Source: Allomyces arbusculus (Eukaryota > Blastocladiomycota > Blastocladiomycetes > Blastocladiales > Blastocladiaceae). Taken from it: a stretch of DNA of 64,000 nt. The notes beneath the pieces were generated by a model that did no database searches, had not been told where the DNA came from, and saw only the letters and a list, made by a program, of their open reading frames with translations. The position numbers were made by a program, and so were the translations under genes. Positions 10,225 to 21,301 of this stretch are shown here, in pieces. The stretch lies in assembly GCA_027604705.1 (NCBI GenBank), contig JADHYV010000008.1, positions 434,001 to 498,000 of the forward strand. The letters run 5' to 3'. How positions within the stretch are numbered: position 1 is the first letter of the stretch; every line of letters begins with the position of its first letter.

Positions 10225-12614
10225 TCAGTACGCCTGCGCAATCACTTCCATGGCGCGCTGGTAAACGGCCAGCTGCGCGCGGCACGCCTCGCGCTGCTTG
10301 ACGAGCGCCGGGTTCTCCTGGAGGAGTTCCGGCAGCATCTCGTCGCGGTAGAGCGCTTCGACGAGCCGCGTCTGCAGCATCCCGAGCGTATCATTCACCA
10401 GCAAATGCATGACCGCCTTGGGCACCGCGTCGGCCAGCGTCTTCTTGACAATGCCGAAATACGATGTGATCAGCGACCGAATCAGCGCAATCGTAAACTC
10501 TTCCGGGTCGCGGTCGCTCGCGTGCGCGCCGCGCTCCGTCGACGCGGCGCGACGCGGACGCGCGGCACTGGCGACGGACATGGTGTCGTCGTCGTCGCCG
10601 CCGTCACCGCCGGCTTCGCTCGCGGGCGCCGCCGGGACGCCGCGGCCGTTGATACTGCCGGGTCCTCCTGCCGGCGCGCTCCCGCTCGTCCGTGCCCCTG
10701 GCTGCTGCCCAAACATGAACGTGAAGAACCCATCCCGGTCGCGTCCGTTGATTGCCGCTGCTGACCCCGCCGCGGATCCCGCGGCCCCCGGCGGCGCAGC
10801 CGTCCCGACAGCTGACGGCGGCGCCGTCGTGCCGTCGTACACGGGCGTGACTGCGGCCCCACGCGCGCTTGCCGCGGCACCCGCCGCTGAACTGGGGCCC
10901 GCCGAGTACTGGTGCGCGAGCCGGCGCATATGGTCGTTGGCCGCGTCCCGCCGCTTGCGTTCGCGCGCGTACTTTTTCTCGAGTTGCGCGACGGCGCGCG
11001 CACCGCCAATGAAGTCTGGGTGTGCCGTGTTAATATACGCCGACTGCAGCGCGACCAACGTCTGCACAAACGACCGCGTCGGGGTCAAGTGTTCCTTGAG
11101 CAGTGCCGTGACCGCCTCGACGAGTCGGGCGTGTAACGTCGGGAACCGTTTCAGTTCCGCCGAGCAGCACTCGTGTGTGAGCCGCAACAGCTCCTCAAAC
11201 ACGTGGTCCACACAGTGCATCGCTGGGGCGGCCAGACGCGCGATTTGCGGCTTGACCAGCAAGTCGAACGCGGCTTCTGGGACAAAAAAGAGCGCGGATC
11301 GCGCACCCGTCGAATTCTGAATCGCCGTACGGATCTCGTGCACGGTCAGGGCGGACACCGGGTCGAGTGCATCGAGCGCGCGCGCAAATCCGTCGTGGAA
11401 AATCGCGAAAATGCGCGCGCCCCCCGTCAAGTCGGTCAGCGCCGCGGCCGTGCGCGTGCCCTCGATCGACGCCTGGAACTCGGTCGCGTAGAGCGCGATC
11501 AGCCGCAGAACGACAGCGTTGGGCGAGGCCGTGCCGGATGCCGTGGCGGCCACGACCGCGGGCGACTCGCCGTAGGTGACGAGCTCGTTTTGCTTGGCGG
11601 CGATCAGTGCCGAGAGCCGTGCCTTGAGGTCCGGCAACTGCGCGCGAATGTGGTCGAGCAGGACGCTGTTGAGCGTGCGGGCCAGCGCGGCCGTCCCGCA
11701 CCGTCCCGCGATCGGCGCGTAGGTCGGGTGCGACCCAAAGAACTGTTGCTCGCGCTTCCGCGACCACTCGAGCGTGCGGCGCGCTTCAATGTCACGCTGC
11801 GACCGGTTCACGACGGCGACAAACCCGAGTCGCAGCGGGTAGACTCGCCCGCCCAAGATATCGAGCGCGTGCGACCCCGTTTCCATCAAGTCCACCTTGG
11901 TCAACAATCCCAACGTGCGTAAGCCCTGCGGGTCGACTTCGCGCGCGAGCTTGAGCGAGTCGGAGTTGGCCAGGTCGACATTGGCGGGGGACACGGCGAG
12001 AATGATGCAGTTGGGCTGCAAAATGAATTTCATGATCAGGTCGCGGATCTGCAATTCAATATCGGACGGCTGGTCGCCGACGGGGATCTTGGTCAGGCCG
12101 GGTAAGTCGACGAGCGTCAGGTCGACGACCGAAGGGGAGTGCACGCGCAACGTGATGGGTTCGTCAGAAATGCCCTTATTGTCGCCGGCGATGCGCGCCG
12201 TCTCGCGCTCAATCTCGCGCTTAACTTCGTCAAAGTCGACAAATTGCTGGCCCGGCAAGTGTTGGAATTCCTGGATGGGGAGGGCGGAGCGCGCAGCGAA
12301 TCAGCGTCGACGTTGAGCGCGGAGCGGGGTCATTTAACGGGTACAATCCATACCGCCCACTCATCAGGCTCGTCGGGGGCCTCTGGGTCGACGGGTGCAT
12401 AGGACAGCTGCAGGATCAGCGGGCGGCGTGTGACAATGCCGGCACCTTTGGGCAAGAAATCCTTGCCGACAATGGCCTCGAGCACCGACGACTTGCCCGA
12501 CGACTGCGACCCGACCACGGCAATCTGCGGCAGGTCGAGCGGCGACGTGCCGAGCTCCGACAAAATGTCCTGCAGCTGGTTGATGAGCGCGATCAGGTCG
12601 GTTTGCGCAGTCAT
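10225..12614 (-). CDS. DNM1: Dynamin-related GTPase of the DNM1/DRP1 type
   Basis: Two exons, 12614-12354 and 12270-10225 (768 aa), joined across an 83-nt intron (donor GTATGG). The GTPase domain shows G1 GSQSSGKSS, the Thr in [13 protein letters not shown]3 DLPG, G4 TKVD and a VNRSQ segment. Middle and GED regions follow, with the GED motif [20 protein letters not shown] and [15 protein letters not shown] close to the C-terminus. The LVN after VMH and the ALYRDEML stretch resemble Dnm1/DRP1 more than Vps1. Known role: oligomeric GTPase that divides mitochondria and peroxisomes from the outside. There is no PH domain. A Gly/Ala/Pro-rich variable segment of roughly 150 residues, beginning after QYSAGPSS and including the acidic GGDGGDDDD, separates the stalk from the GED, where DRP1 has its flexible insert. 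Confidence 0.93.
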
Positions 12615-13215
12615 TTTGATGATTGCAGGTCGGTGTTGATGGTTGTTGGAGAGCGGATGCAGGGACCGCAGTTGGCCTTGAACCGGCACGGCGAGGTGGA
12701 GAACACGGGGCGCGCTGCCGACTACCGTTGCTTGCGCGCGCGTTTCTTGCTGGTACTGCTGGGTGCTGAGCGGTCGTCGCGGTGTTGAAGTAAATAATCG
12801 AAAATGGCGGTGGAGGTGGAGCGAGGAGTCGGTGATCTTCTGCTTGCCAGCAGTGGGCCAACAAGCACAAACAAGCAGCTGATGCCTCTGCGCGTGTCCA
12901 CGTGCATGATCGCCGGTCCAAGGCGAGGGAGACAGTGTCGCCCATCGTGGCGTGTGGCCGCGTGATGAGCCTGTCCGACCTGTCCTGTGCTTCTGCTCCT
13001 CTTGATCACTGTCCTCGCACACCTTGACCAGCATCGCGACGACGACGACGAGCGGCCTGTCGACGGCACGACGAGCAGCTGCACGACGACAAGAACAGCA
13101 CGTCGGCGTGCTTGCACGTCGCTACCCCAAGTTTCAGCAACGGCTGCCGAGCCTGGCCAAGAGTGCGCAAGTGCAGTCCGACATTTCAGCATCGACCTAG
13201 CAAACATCGTCCATC
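12615..13215. other. Divergent promoter region, DNM1 / NUP133-like
   Basis: This 601-bp stretch separates two genes that start away from each other, so both promoters must lie here. I see no coding sequence with a recognisable domain and no motif I can name with confidence. Confidence 0.5.
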
Positions 13216-16200
13216 ATGATGCCCACGTTCCGCCCGCAAACGCCGCGAGCGTCCTACATTCCAGCGGGCGCGCGCACGCCCATTGCGCCCGGCAAGCTTG
13301 CCGCCAAGTCGGTGTTTGGCGACGTGCGTGTCACGCATTCGCTTCCGATCAGCGTACGCAACGAGGTCCTTGGTAAATATCTCGATTGACCAGCAGATTA
13401 CTTGTATTTCGTTTCCTGACGTTCGGTCATGCTTTAGCCGCGCCGGGATCGGTTCACGGCGCCCTGTGCACGGCCACGTCGACCGCCGCGGTCGTCACGG
13501 CCTCGGCGTGCCATCTGTGGAATTTTGAGGATGATGCCGACGTGCAGGTGCTCGAGTACCCGCCGATCTTTGCCGCGACGGCCGCTCGTATCGCGACCCC
13601 ACCAGCACCATCGCGTTCGCCGGCCCGAGGCACGAGCTACCGCTACGACGACGAGGACGAGTCCATGGACGTGGACACGACGGCGAGCGAGCTCGGGTCG
13701 GCCGATATGGGTGTGGGCGCGACGACGCACCCGCGCATCCCGCACGCACCGTCGCCACACGGGCCTCACGTGTACCTGGCCCCCGTCGACCCGTCGTTCT
13801 GCGCCGTGATCGTGACGCTGCCGACGAATGGCGAGCTGCTCGTCTTCCCGGACCCGCTCACGGCACCGGTCCACCTTGAAATCCCGCCGATGCCTGCCGG
13901 CTCCTACGTCCCGACCCCGTTCCTCACGCCGCGCGAGTACTCGCCTATTGACCCGATCGTCTCCGTCGCCATTACCGGGAGCACGGTCCTGGTCGCGACG
14001 CGCACGCGCCTGTTTGCCCTGTTCCTTGGCGGTTCGAACCCGATCGCGCTCGTCCCTGTGGAACGGCCGTGGGGGGGCTTCTTGTCGAGTTTCAAGCGTG
14101 TCGTGGGTGGTAACCGCGCCGAAGCCGAGGCAATTGTTGCCGCGACTGCCTACGCAGGCCAGTTTTACGTGCTCACCTACAGCAACATTGAGCGGTGGGA
14201 GCCGCGCGGCGTTGCCCGCGACTTTGATGCGGCGCGCGGCCGTGGGCCGCAACTCGTCCTGCAGGAACAGTCGGCGCATTCGCTCGTAAACGTGCGCGAT
14301 CTCGATGCGACGCTCGTCGACGTGCGCGCGCTGGTCGTGGACGATTACGGCGCCGTGGTCGTGTCGGAGATTGAGAACGAAGAAGAGGTGGGTGACGACC
14401 ACGCATTGCTGTGCGCCTTTTTTGATGCGCCGTTCAAGACCACCGTGAATGCGCAGTTCCGGCAACTCGAATTGGCCGATCCGGCGACTGTCGGTGTCGT
14501 GCGCCTGGCCACCGGCCAGATCGTGGCCGCGAACGCGACGGGTGTTGAAATCTACGACGCAGCTGCCGACATGCACGACGCGATCGAGTGGGCGTCAGGC
14601 GCGCACGAACTTGTAGCGGCCGTGCTTGGCGCCGAAAACAAGGCGCACTTCCTCGACGTGAGCCAAGGCATCCTGGAACTCGTTCCGCGGCGCAGCAATA
14701 ACCTGTCGCGTTCATCGCGCCGCTCTGCCCCAGGCGATGCCGAGCAGGTGGACCTGGCCAAGACGTCGACCGATGAGCTCAACTCGATTGTCTACTTTGG
14801 GTGCAAACCGTCACGCGACATGCCCGTCATTTCTGAGCACGAGATGGCGCAGTACGCGCACGATTTGCTGCATGCGCCGCTGTACGTTGATGACGATCCG
14901 CAGACACGTGCTGACCAGCAGCGCGAGTACTTTGGCAATTATTTGCGGTTCTTGCGCTCGGATGCGTGCTTTGAGCGGCTCGGGCAGGCGTCGCGCACAC
15001 ACGTGCTTGACCAGTTTTTGACGGTCGAAGCGCGCCGCGCCGTGCTCGCCGCTGATATCCCCGACGAGTTGTGCTCAGTCTTGCTCTCGTGCGAGTCGGT
15101 CGCGGCCGTGCTCGACCACTTGTACGCGCGCGCCGTCGCGGCTGACGCGACCAATGTTGCGCAGCAGCTGCACTTCACCATCAACCCGACCGCGGTCGCT
15201 GTGGTCCGCGGGATCACGGCCGAGGACGTGCTCAAGCAGCTTGACGCGTTTGGCGTGGACCCCAAGCCGGCCATGGCCTCGCTCATGAAGCTCATAGACT
15301 TTAACCTCAAGACGATTGGGCCAGCGGGGACTGGGAACCGCCGCGACTTGGCAGCCAACCTCGGCGAGGCCGTCACGGCCATGCTCGACGCGACGTACCC
15401 GCTCCTCGCGCCCCCCGTGCCGACGGCCGTGCCGAGCATTCCCAAGGCCGGCGCACTGATCGAGATCCCGCGCGGGACGGCACAGCGGTTGTCGTGGGAA
15501 GAGGCCGTTGTTGCGCTCATGGACGTGTACACCAAGGGCGCGGCGGAACTCGTGCGCAAGTACGTTGTCCCCAAGCTGCAGGCCGTCTACCTGACGCACC
15601 AGCACGCGAACCTGCCCGCCGACCCGATCAACGACACGGTCGTCGAGTGGGCGAACCAGCGCGAGCCCGCTGGCGCCGCGTTCGTCCTGTACTACCTGAC
15701 CCAGCTCGTGTTTGTCGACGAGGACCACCCGCGTGCGCTCGCCATGGGGCTCGCGTTCCCGCCCCTCTTCGAGAAATTCCTCGCCGCGCACCCGCCCATG
15801 GTTGTCGGCGGCCTCTACTACCTACAACAGGGGCGGCTGCACAACGCCGTCAAGGATCTCCTCCTCGCCGGCCCGCAGCTCGCGTCGGTCGCCGCGCGCG
15901 GGTACGTCTACGACCTCGTCGCGATGGCCGTCGGCGTCCTTGCCGCGCGCGCGACCAACGACCGCGACCGCGACACGATCGCACAGCACGACCAGGTCGT
16001 GCGCGCGTACTTGCTCGCCAACGATGTGCAGGCGCGGCACGCGCACCAGTGCGTCCCGGCGCTCGCCAGTACCAGCACCGACGCGAAACGGTTGCCGCCG
16101 CAGTGGGTCGCGCGCCGGATGCAGCACGGCCACGCCGTGCCCGCGCCGTGGCTCGCGGAAATTTGTCCCGCGGGCACCTCGCTCGTGGATGTCGCGCACG

Positions 16201-16580
16201 TGCTCGTCACGATTCCGTTGGCCCCGGGTGAGCGCCGGCTCGCGCTGCGGAAACTCTGGCGCCGCGCATTGACTGTCGCGTTTGCCCCAGGGAACCCGCC
16301 GTTGGACGCGCAGCAGCGCGAGGAGATGTTTGAGGCGTTGTTGGATGTCACGCAGCGCGCTGGGCGCGATGAGACGCGGTTGGTCCAGGACGAGGTTCTG
16401 AACTTGGACGGGGTTGAGGTCGAGAAGTGGTTGGAAGTGTTTAAGCTCGACGAGGCGGCGCGTATGGAGGAGCTCAAGCGCAATGTGGAGGTGTCGACGT
16501 TCTTGCGCGGGTTGAAGGCCAAGTCAAGTGCGTTGTCAGCGCTGCTCAAGACACATTTCGCGCCGGGCGGGGTCGAATGA
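13216..16580 (+). CDS. NUP133: Large nucleoporin, Nup133-like
   Basis: Two exons, 13216-13372 and 13438-16580 (1099 aa); donor GTAAAT, acceptor CTTTAG. A short disordered N-terminus (PTFRPQTPRASYIPAGARTP) precedes a beta-propeller-like half that begins THSLPISVRNEVL and ALCTATS...ACHLWNF. This matches the pattern at the start of Nup133 propellers, where a Cys-Val-Trp-type strand is conserved. The second half is predicted helical: YFGNYLRFLRSDACFERLGQ, later FPPLFEKFLAAHPP and GGLYYLQQGRLHNAVKDLLL. These resemble the Nup133 stack that closes the Nup107-160/Nup84 Y-complex. Length fits Nup133 (about 1150) better than Nup155 (about 1400). Assignment rests on overall architecture rather than a diagnostic motif, so Nup155 or another scaffold nucleoporin remains possible. 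Confidence 0.65.
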
Positions 16581-16802
16581 GGGAGGGGTTGAGAGTCTTG
16601 CAGAGGAGCAGGAATGAATCATTTTGGTGTTTTTTTACAGGTGAGTTGACGGTCGCTTTTGAAAGAGAGCACGGTGGAGCATGGCGGAGAACGACAACAC
16701 GCGACATGGGCGCGACCAGTCCGCAAGCGTCTGGAATGGCACTCGCCCAGACTGCCAAGTAACGAATCCATCCCCATGCGCGACCAAAAAATTCTGTACT
16801 GA

Positions 16803-17318
16803 TCAATGCTTGCGTGCCTTGCCCTGGTTGAGCAGCGCCATCTCGACAGCGGCCGCGGCCCAATCAATCCCGTGGTTATGGCCCTTCTCCTCGCCACTGC
16901 CAATCCCAGCGCGCTGCAGCGCCTGTTCCTCGGTCAAGCACGTTAAAATCCCGAAAATCACGGGCGTGCCGGACTCGAGCCCAACGTTCATGAGCGCGTG
17001 AGTCGCCGACTCGGAAATGTACTCGAAGTGGACCGTCGCGCCCTTGATCAGGACACCAATCGGGATCACGGCGTCGTACTTGCCCTGCTTGAGCAGCGCC
17101 TTCGTCGCAAACGGCAGCTCGAACGCGCCGGGCACCTCCACGACGTCAATGTTGCTGCGCGGGATCGCGTACTGCGCCGTCAGGGTGGACAAGACACCAT
17201 CGCGCAAGGCCGACACGATCTCGACGTTCCACCGCGTGTGAATTACGAGGATCTTGAGCGCTGAAGCGGCGGCCGCGTCGTAGGCGCCGTGCGTCAGGGT
17301 CTTGGCCTTGTCGAGCAT
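16803..17318 (-). CDS. RIB4: 6,7-dimethyl-8-ribityllumazine synthase
   Basis: This is an intronless frame of 171 aa, typical for the fungal enzyme. It catalyses the penultimate step of riboflavin synthesis, condensing 5-amino-6-ribitylaminouracil with 3,4-dihydroxy-2-butanone 4-phosphate. Visible family motifs are ILVIHTRWNVEIVSAL at the N-terminal substrate loop, VVEVPGAFELPFATKAL, AVIPIGVLIKGATVHFEYI, and GTPVIFGILTCLTEEQA followed by the conserved basic/His region GEEKGHNHGIDWAAAAVEMA. The lumazine synthase fold assembles into pentamers in fungi. It starts at ATG 17318, just before a short lead-in. It points away from IDI1 (start 18084), so the two share a promoter region. Confidence 0.97.
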   Translation of the reverse strand: MLDKAKTLTHGAYDAAAASALKILVIHTRWNVEIVSALRDGVLSTLTAQYAIPRSNIDVVEVPGAFELPFATKALLKQGKYDAVIPIGVLIKGATVHFEYISESATHALMNVGLESGTPVIFGILTCLTEEQALQRAGIGSGEEKGHNHGIDWAAAAVEMALLNQGKARKH

Positions 17319-18083
17319 GCTGGATTGGAGAGTGCTGGTCGGTGCTCGTGGTGCGGGCAGTGCGGCGGCGTGCAGGCAGCGCGTTCGTTGTCGTCGTCAA
17401 AATAAGCGGGCGCCGTGGCCGTCGCAATCCTGCTTGCCGTATTGTTGCTGGTGGTGCAGGCGGGAGGCAGCACGACACAAGGGTCGGATTGTTCGGCACA
17501 GGACCGCGGTGTGCCGCTTTGACGTCTTTACGACTCTTTGACCCCCTCAACTGGCAAGGGCAGGGTCAAAAAGTCAACGGTGTCGTCTCCAGCGCTCGAA
17601 GGCGAAAAACTTCATTTCGCCCGGCCGCCACCGTGCTGTTGCCGCTGCCAACTGCCGCCAGCGACTGCAACCGTTGCCTGCAAGTCGTCGTCCACCATGA
17701 TCCGGTCTCTTGTGTCGCGCCTGTCGTTTGTTGGTCCTGCTCTCCATTGTCCACAGGGTCCGCTGCTCTTGCCGTCTCTCCGCGCCTTGCACGTTTCCAA
17801 CTCGCTGCACCAATTTGCACAAGGTCAACCCCAATTCACAAGATTCTGCAAATGTCGCCCTCGCGTTCTTGCACCCCCCCATGTCCACGACATGCTCGTC
17901 CAGTTGGACCTGGCCACGCTGTGACCAGGCTGTTCCATGACTTCCCCGGCGGACAAACGCGCCATGGGGCCGCGCTGGACGACTTGGGTGCAAGGATTGC
18001 CTGTGCAACGCGTCGTCGCGATGAAAAACCAGCGACTGACCAACCAACTCGACCTGGACGGATCATGACCTGCAGACTCGCCC
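17319..18083. other. Divergent promoter region RIB4 / IDI1 with a targeting-like upstream ORF
   Basis: 765 bp separate the two start codons. On the plus strand an ATG at 17698 opens a 75-codon frame whose first 40 residues (beginning MIRSLVSRLSFVGPALH) are basic, hydroxylated and amphipathic, like a mitochondrial presequence. It stops at 17924 and is not in an obvious splice relation to IDI1 exon 1. It could be an alternative first exon for IDI1, an upstream ORF, or chance. Nothing else is recognised. Confidence 0.4.
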
Positions 18084-18928
18084 ATGTCGCAGACCACGAG
18101 TCAAAAGGCCGCGGCCGCGCCGCAAGTCAACGCCAACGGCGAGGTTCAGCTCGACGGCTATGACCCGGAACAGGTCCGCTTTGCTCGCTCGCTTGCTCAC
18201 TCCAGGCCGCCGCGTCCATAATCAATGATCACGCCGGGCTCACGACTGCTCCACGCACGCACCACGACGTCTAGGTCCGCCTGATGGAGGAGATGTGCAT
18301 TCTCGTCGACGGCGACGATAAGGTGGTCGGGTTCGACACCAAGAAGAACACGCACATCATGGCCAACATTGACAAGGGTCTGCTGCACCGCGCCTTTTCG
18401 GTGTTTCTCTTCAACCACGAGAACAAGCTGCTGTTGCAGCAGCGTGCCGACGAGAAGATCACGTTCCCGGGCTACTGGACCAACACGTGCTGCTCGCACC
18501 CGCTCGCGAAAAAGGACGAGCTCAACGGCGTCCAGGGCGCTACGACCGCGGCCGTGCGCAAGCTCGACCACGAGCTCGGCATCACCGAGGTGGCCGCGTC
18601 GGAATTGCAGTTTTTGACGCGCATCCACTACCTGGCGCCGTCCGACGCGACGTGGGGCGAGCACGAGGTTGATTACATCTTCATTGCCAAGAAGGACAAG
18701 AATGTCACGCTGCACCCATCGCCGAACGAGGTCAAGGCGACGCGGTACGTGACGCCCGATGAGCTGCGCGCGCTCTTTGTCGAGGCCGAGAAGCGGCCCA
18801 ACGAGGTCAAGCTCACGCCGTGGTTCCGCCTGATTTGCGAAAACTTTTTGTTCGACTGGTGGAAGCACCTCGAGGCCGGCACGCTCGCCAAGTGCGTCGA
18901 GGTCGACAAGATCCACAAGATGGTCTAA
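18084..18928 (+). CDS. IDI1: Isopentenyl-diphosphate delta-isomerase (type I)
   Basis: Two exons, 18084-18173 and 18275-18928 (247 aa). Exon 1 ends LDGYDPEQ and exon 2 continues VRLMEEMCILVDGDDKVVG, the conserved N-terminal signature. The Nudix-fold enzyme interconverts IPP and DMAPP for sterol and isoprenoid synthesis. Catalytic features are visible: the metal-binding His in THIMANIDKGLLHRAFSVF, the active-site Cys in YWTNTCCSHP, and the Glu-bearing WGEHEVDYIF. The C-terminus (WFRLICENFLFDWWKHLE) is typical. The splice donor is the non-standard GTCCGC, and the same 8 bases AGGTCCGC span both exon-intron joints. Translation from ATG 18084 gives a cytosolic-looking protein; see the upstream region for a possible targeted isoform. 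Confidence 0.96.
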
Positions 18929-19893
18929 GTCCGACGCGTGAGTTGCGTGTCCTGGTGCAACGGGGGACTTGTTGACCGGCGCGAACGAGGGCGTCGATTG
19001 TCGTTGATATGAGACGCTGAGTTTCTGTTTCTTTGGTTGCCATTTGCACGCTTGTTTGCCCGGTCGCGCGGCAGCACGGCCTCTATTCTCTCGGGGGATG
19101 CCTTTGACCGCGACCTGCTTGTATTGCGAGTCGACATTGTATTTCCACTCTCGGCTCCCTTTGGATCGTGGCAGCGTCCATGCGCAGGGAGCATCAATAT
19201 CAATTGATTCACCGCCTGCCAGCAAGCAGGCGTGCGCAAAGTTGAGCAGGAGCCAACGAGAAAAGAGTCAAGCAGAGCAGTAATTGAGTCAAACGATGGG
19301 GTCATTCTCACGTGTGAGAAACGCTCAAAAGCTCAGGTTGCCCCGGCATCAGCCCGGGTTTGGCACGGAATCTGACTGGTTTGGCCAACGTGGCAGGCCA
19401 AGCATCGCAACAGAGACCCCAAGTGTTTCGTTCTCCTCCCAACATACCGCCTTCACCATGTACGAGGGAACACCACTGCCCCTTTGCATGCCTGCAAGCA
19501 TTGCGCTGTTGCGCTCGCCGCGCCGCCGCCAGCAGAACGAACGGCTGACCGTGTCGCTCGCCCGAACCCTCCACCGTCACCCCCACCAACTCCCACTATG
19601 TATCACCGAAAACGACCAAATACGACGACGACGCTCGCCCCCACCCGCGCTGTTCGCTCGCTGAACGTGCGCCGCGCCAATGTCATGCCGCTCGTGCGAT
19701 TTTGGCCGCCGTGCGCCTCGTGAACGTCTTGCTTCGCACCGTGGACACGCCCGTCCATCCGTTGCGATTTCTCGCATTTTCGGCCGCTGCACCCTTCTAC
19801 AACTACGCTCATCTCGCTGCGAACCGCCTGCGGAAACGCTGCACTCGCAATCCTGTTCGACTTTGTGCGATTCTTTGCGCTCTCCGTCTGAAG
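18929..19893. other. Intergenic region upstream of RPL19, containing its unresolved first exon
   Basis: This is 3' flank of IDI1 followed by the promoter and 5' leader of RPL19. The initiator exon of RPL19 must lie here, because the reading frame at 19894 begins with the third base of a split ATG codon. Candidate AT|GT donors occur near 19599 and 19679; I cannot choose between them. No other gene is supported. Confidence 0.45.
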
Positions 19894-20790
19894 GGTCTCG
19901 CTTAAGCTTCAGAAGCGGCTGGCTGCCTCGGTCTTCGGCTGTGGCAAGCGTAAGGTCTGGTTGGACCCCTCGGAGAGTTCGGACATCGCCAATGCCAACT
20001 CGCGTACGCATCGCATTTTCGTAACGGCGGGGATTGCTGCCGAATCTCGGCGGTCTGGCGATTTGTTGGAGCGAAGGACCGCTTTCCTGCGGTAGGCGAC
20101 GGACGACGACGAACTGCGCCGCGACGATCTGCCGAACAAACGGAACTCTGGCCGTTTCGGGCAATCTTTGGTACCTGAACGCCGGTTTACTGGATGAAGT
20201 CGCGTCGTTTCGTCTCTGTCCGTCGTCGCCGCACGGAATTCGCTTTTCTCGAGCCAAATCCCCCCCCCCCCCACAATTCCTTCTGTGCACTGAGAATGGC
20301 ACGCTGACCCTGTTTTTTCTCTCGAATAGGCGCCAACGTGCGCAAGCTCATCAAGGATGGCCTGATCGTGCGCAAGCCCGAGGCCGCTCAGTCGCGTTTC
20401 CGCGTCCGTGAGCGCCTGGCCGCGAAGCGCAAGGGTCGCCACACCGGCACCGGTAAGCGTCGCGGTACGGCCGAGGCGCGTATGCCGACGTCGGTCCTGT
20501 GGATGCGTCGCCAGCGTGTCCTGCGTCGTCTCCTGCGCAAGTACCGCGAGGCCGGCAAGGTCGACCGTCACCTCTACCACGAGCTCTACCTCAAGTCCAA
20601 GGGTAACGTGTTCAAGAACAAGCGCGTGCTCATGGAGTACATCTTCAAGGTCAAGGCCGAGAAGGCCCGTACCAAGGCGCTCGCCGACCAGGCTGCCGCG
20701 CACCGTCTCAAGGCCAAGGCCGCGCGCGAGCGCAAGGCTGCGCGCGCTGCCGAGAAGAAGGCGGCGCTCCTGGGCGGTGACAAGCAGTAA
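19894..20790 (+). CDS. RPL19: 60S ribosomal protein eL19 (exons 2 and 3; initiator exon not resolved)
   Basis: Exons 19894-20003 and 20330-20790 encode all of eL19 except the first two bases of the start codon. The N-terminal part reads [20 protein letters not shown] and the protein continues [17 protein letters not shown], then across a 326-nt intron (donor GTACGC) [16 protein letters not shown]. The basic central part ([20 protein letters not shown]) and long C-terminal helix are as in all eukaryotic L19. With a split ATG the product is 190 aa, the family size. The protein sits at the base of the large subunit near the exit side and bridges to the small subunit. The long intron contains a run of 13 C at 20260-20272. 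An ATG exon just ahead of the coding body is common for this gene in eukaryotes. Confidence 0.95.
20260..20272. repeat. C13 homopolymer in RPL19 intron
   Basis: Thirteen consecutive C bases lie about 57 nt upstream of the 3' splice site of the long RPL19 intron, so they could act as part of the pyrimidine tract. Confidence 0.8.
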
Positions 20791-21301
20791 GGTGTGTGCA
20801 TATGCGACGCGGTCGGATTACGGGTCGTGCTGAATACAAGTTACTGGGCGCCCAAAATCGTTTTTTGCTTTTTCCACCTCCATCTTGCTGTCAGGTTGCG
20901 TTCTGGCGCCCGTCGTCCCGCCGCCTTAGACTCGCTCGACTGTCCTGAGCATCCTCACCAGCGCATTCGATTCCAGCGTCTGTTCATACTACCAGTAACG
21001 GCTTGATCCGGCTTCGCATGCTCTTTCAATCGCTCATGCGTTCGAATTCCTCGAGAAGCATCGAGAAAGCACTCAGAAAGTGACTTTGTAGTCTTTCGTC
21101 GTCATTTGCGAGTTTTTGACAAGAGGAGACGAACCCGCCAGACTGGGGTAGGTGCGGGTTATCGTTGATTTTATCTTGCAGCTTGCGGACTTGTTCGCGC
21201 TTGCCCTGTCTCCCAGCTTCAAATTAATTCTGATCAGGCCCCGCTCTCCTCCCCCGCTCTTCAATCAACCTTCCTCTCCTCGACGACGACCGACAGAATA
21301 G
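20791..21301. other. Intergenic region between RPL19 and AMP deaminase
   Basis: 511 bp hold the RPL19 3' flank and the AMD1 promoter. The right end is pyrimidine-rich (21240-21290). No coding sequence or RNA gene was recognised. Confidence 0.5.

Noticed and set aside
20004-20329. Box C/D snoRNA in the RPL19 intron (CTGA boxes near 20290 and 20304)
   Set aside because: No TGATGA C box pairs with them and no terminal stem is visible.
21035-21065. GTTCGAATTCC string resembling a tRNA T-loop between RPL19 and AMD1
   Set aside because: No A box at the right distance and no cloverleaf can be drawn.
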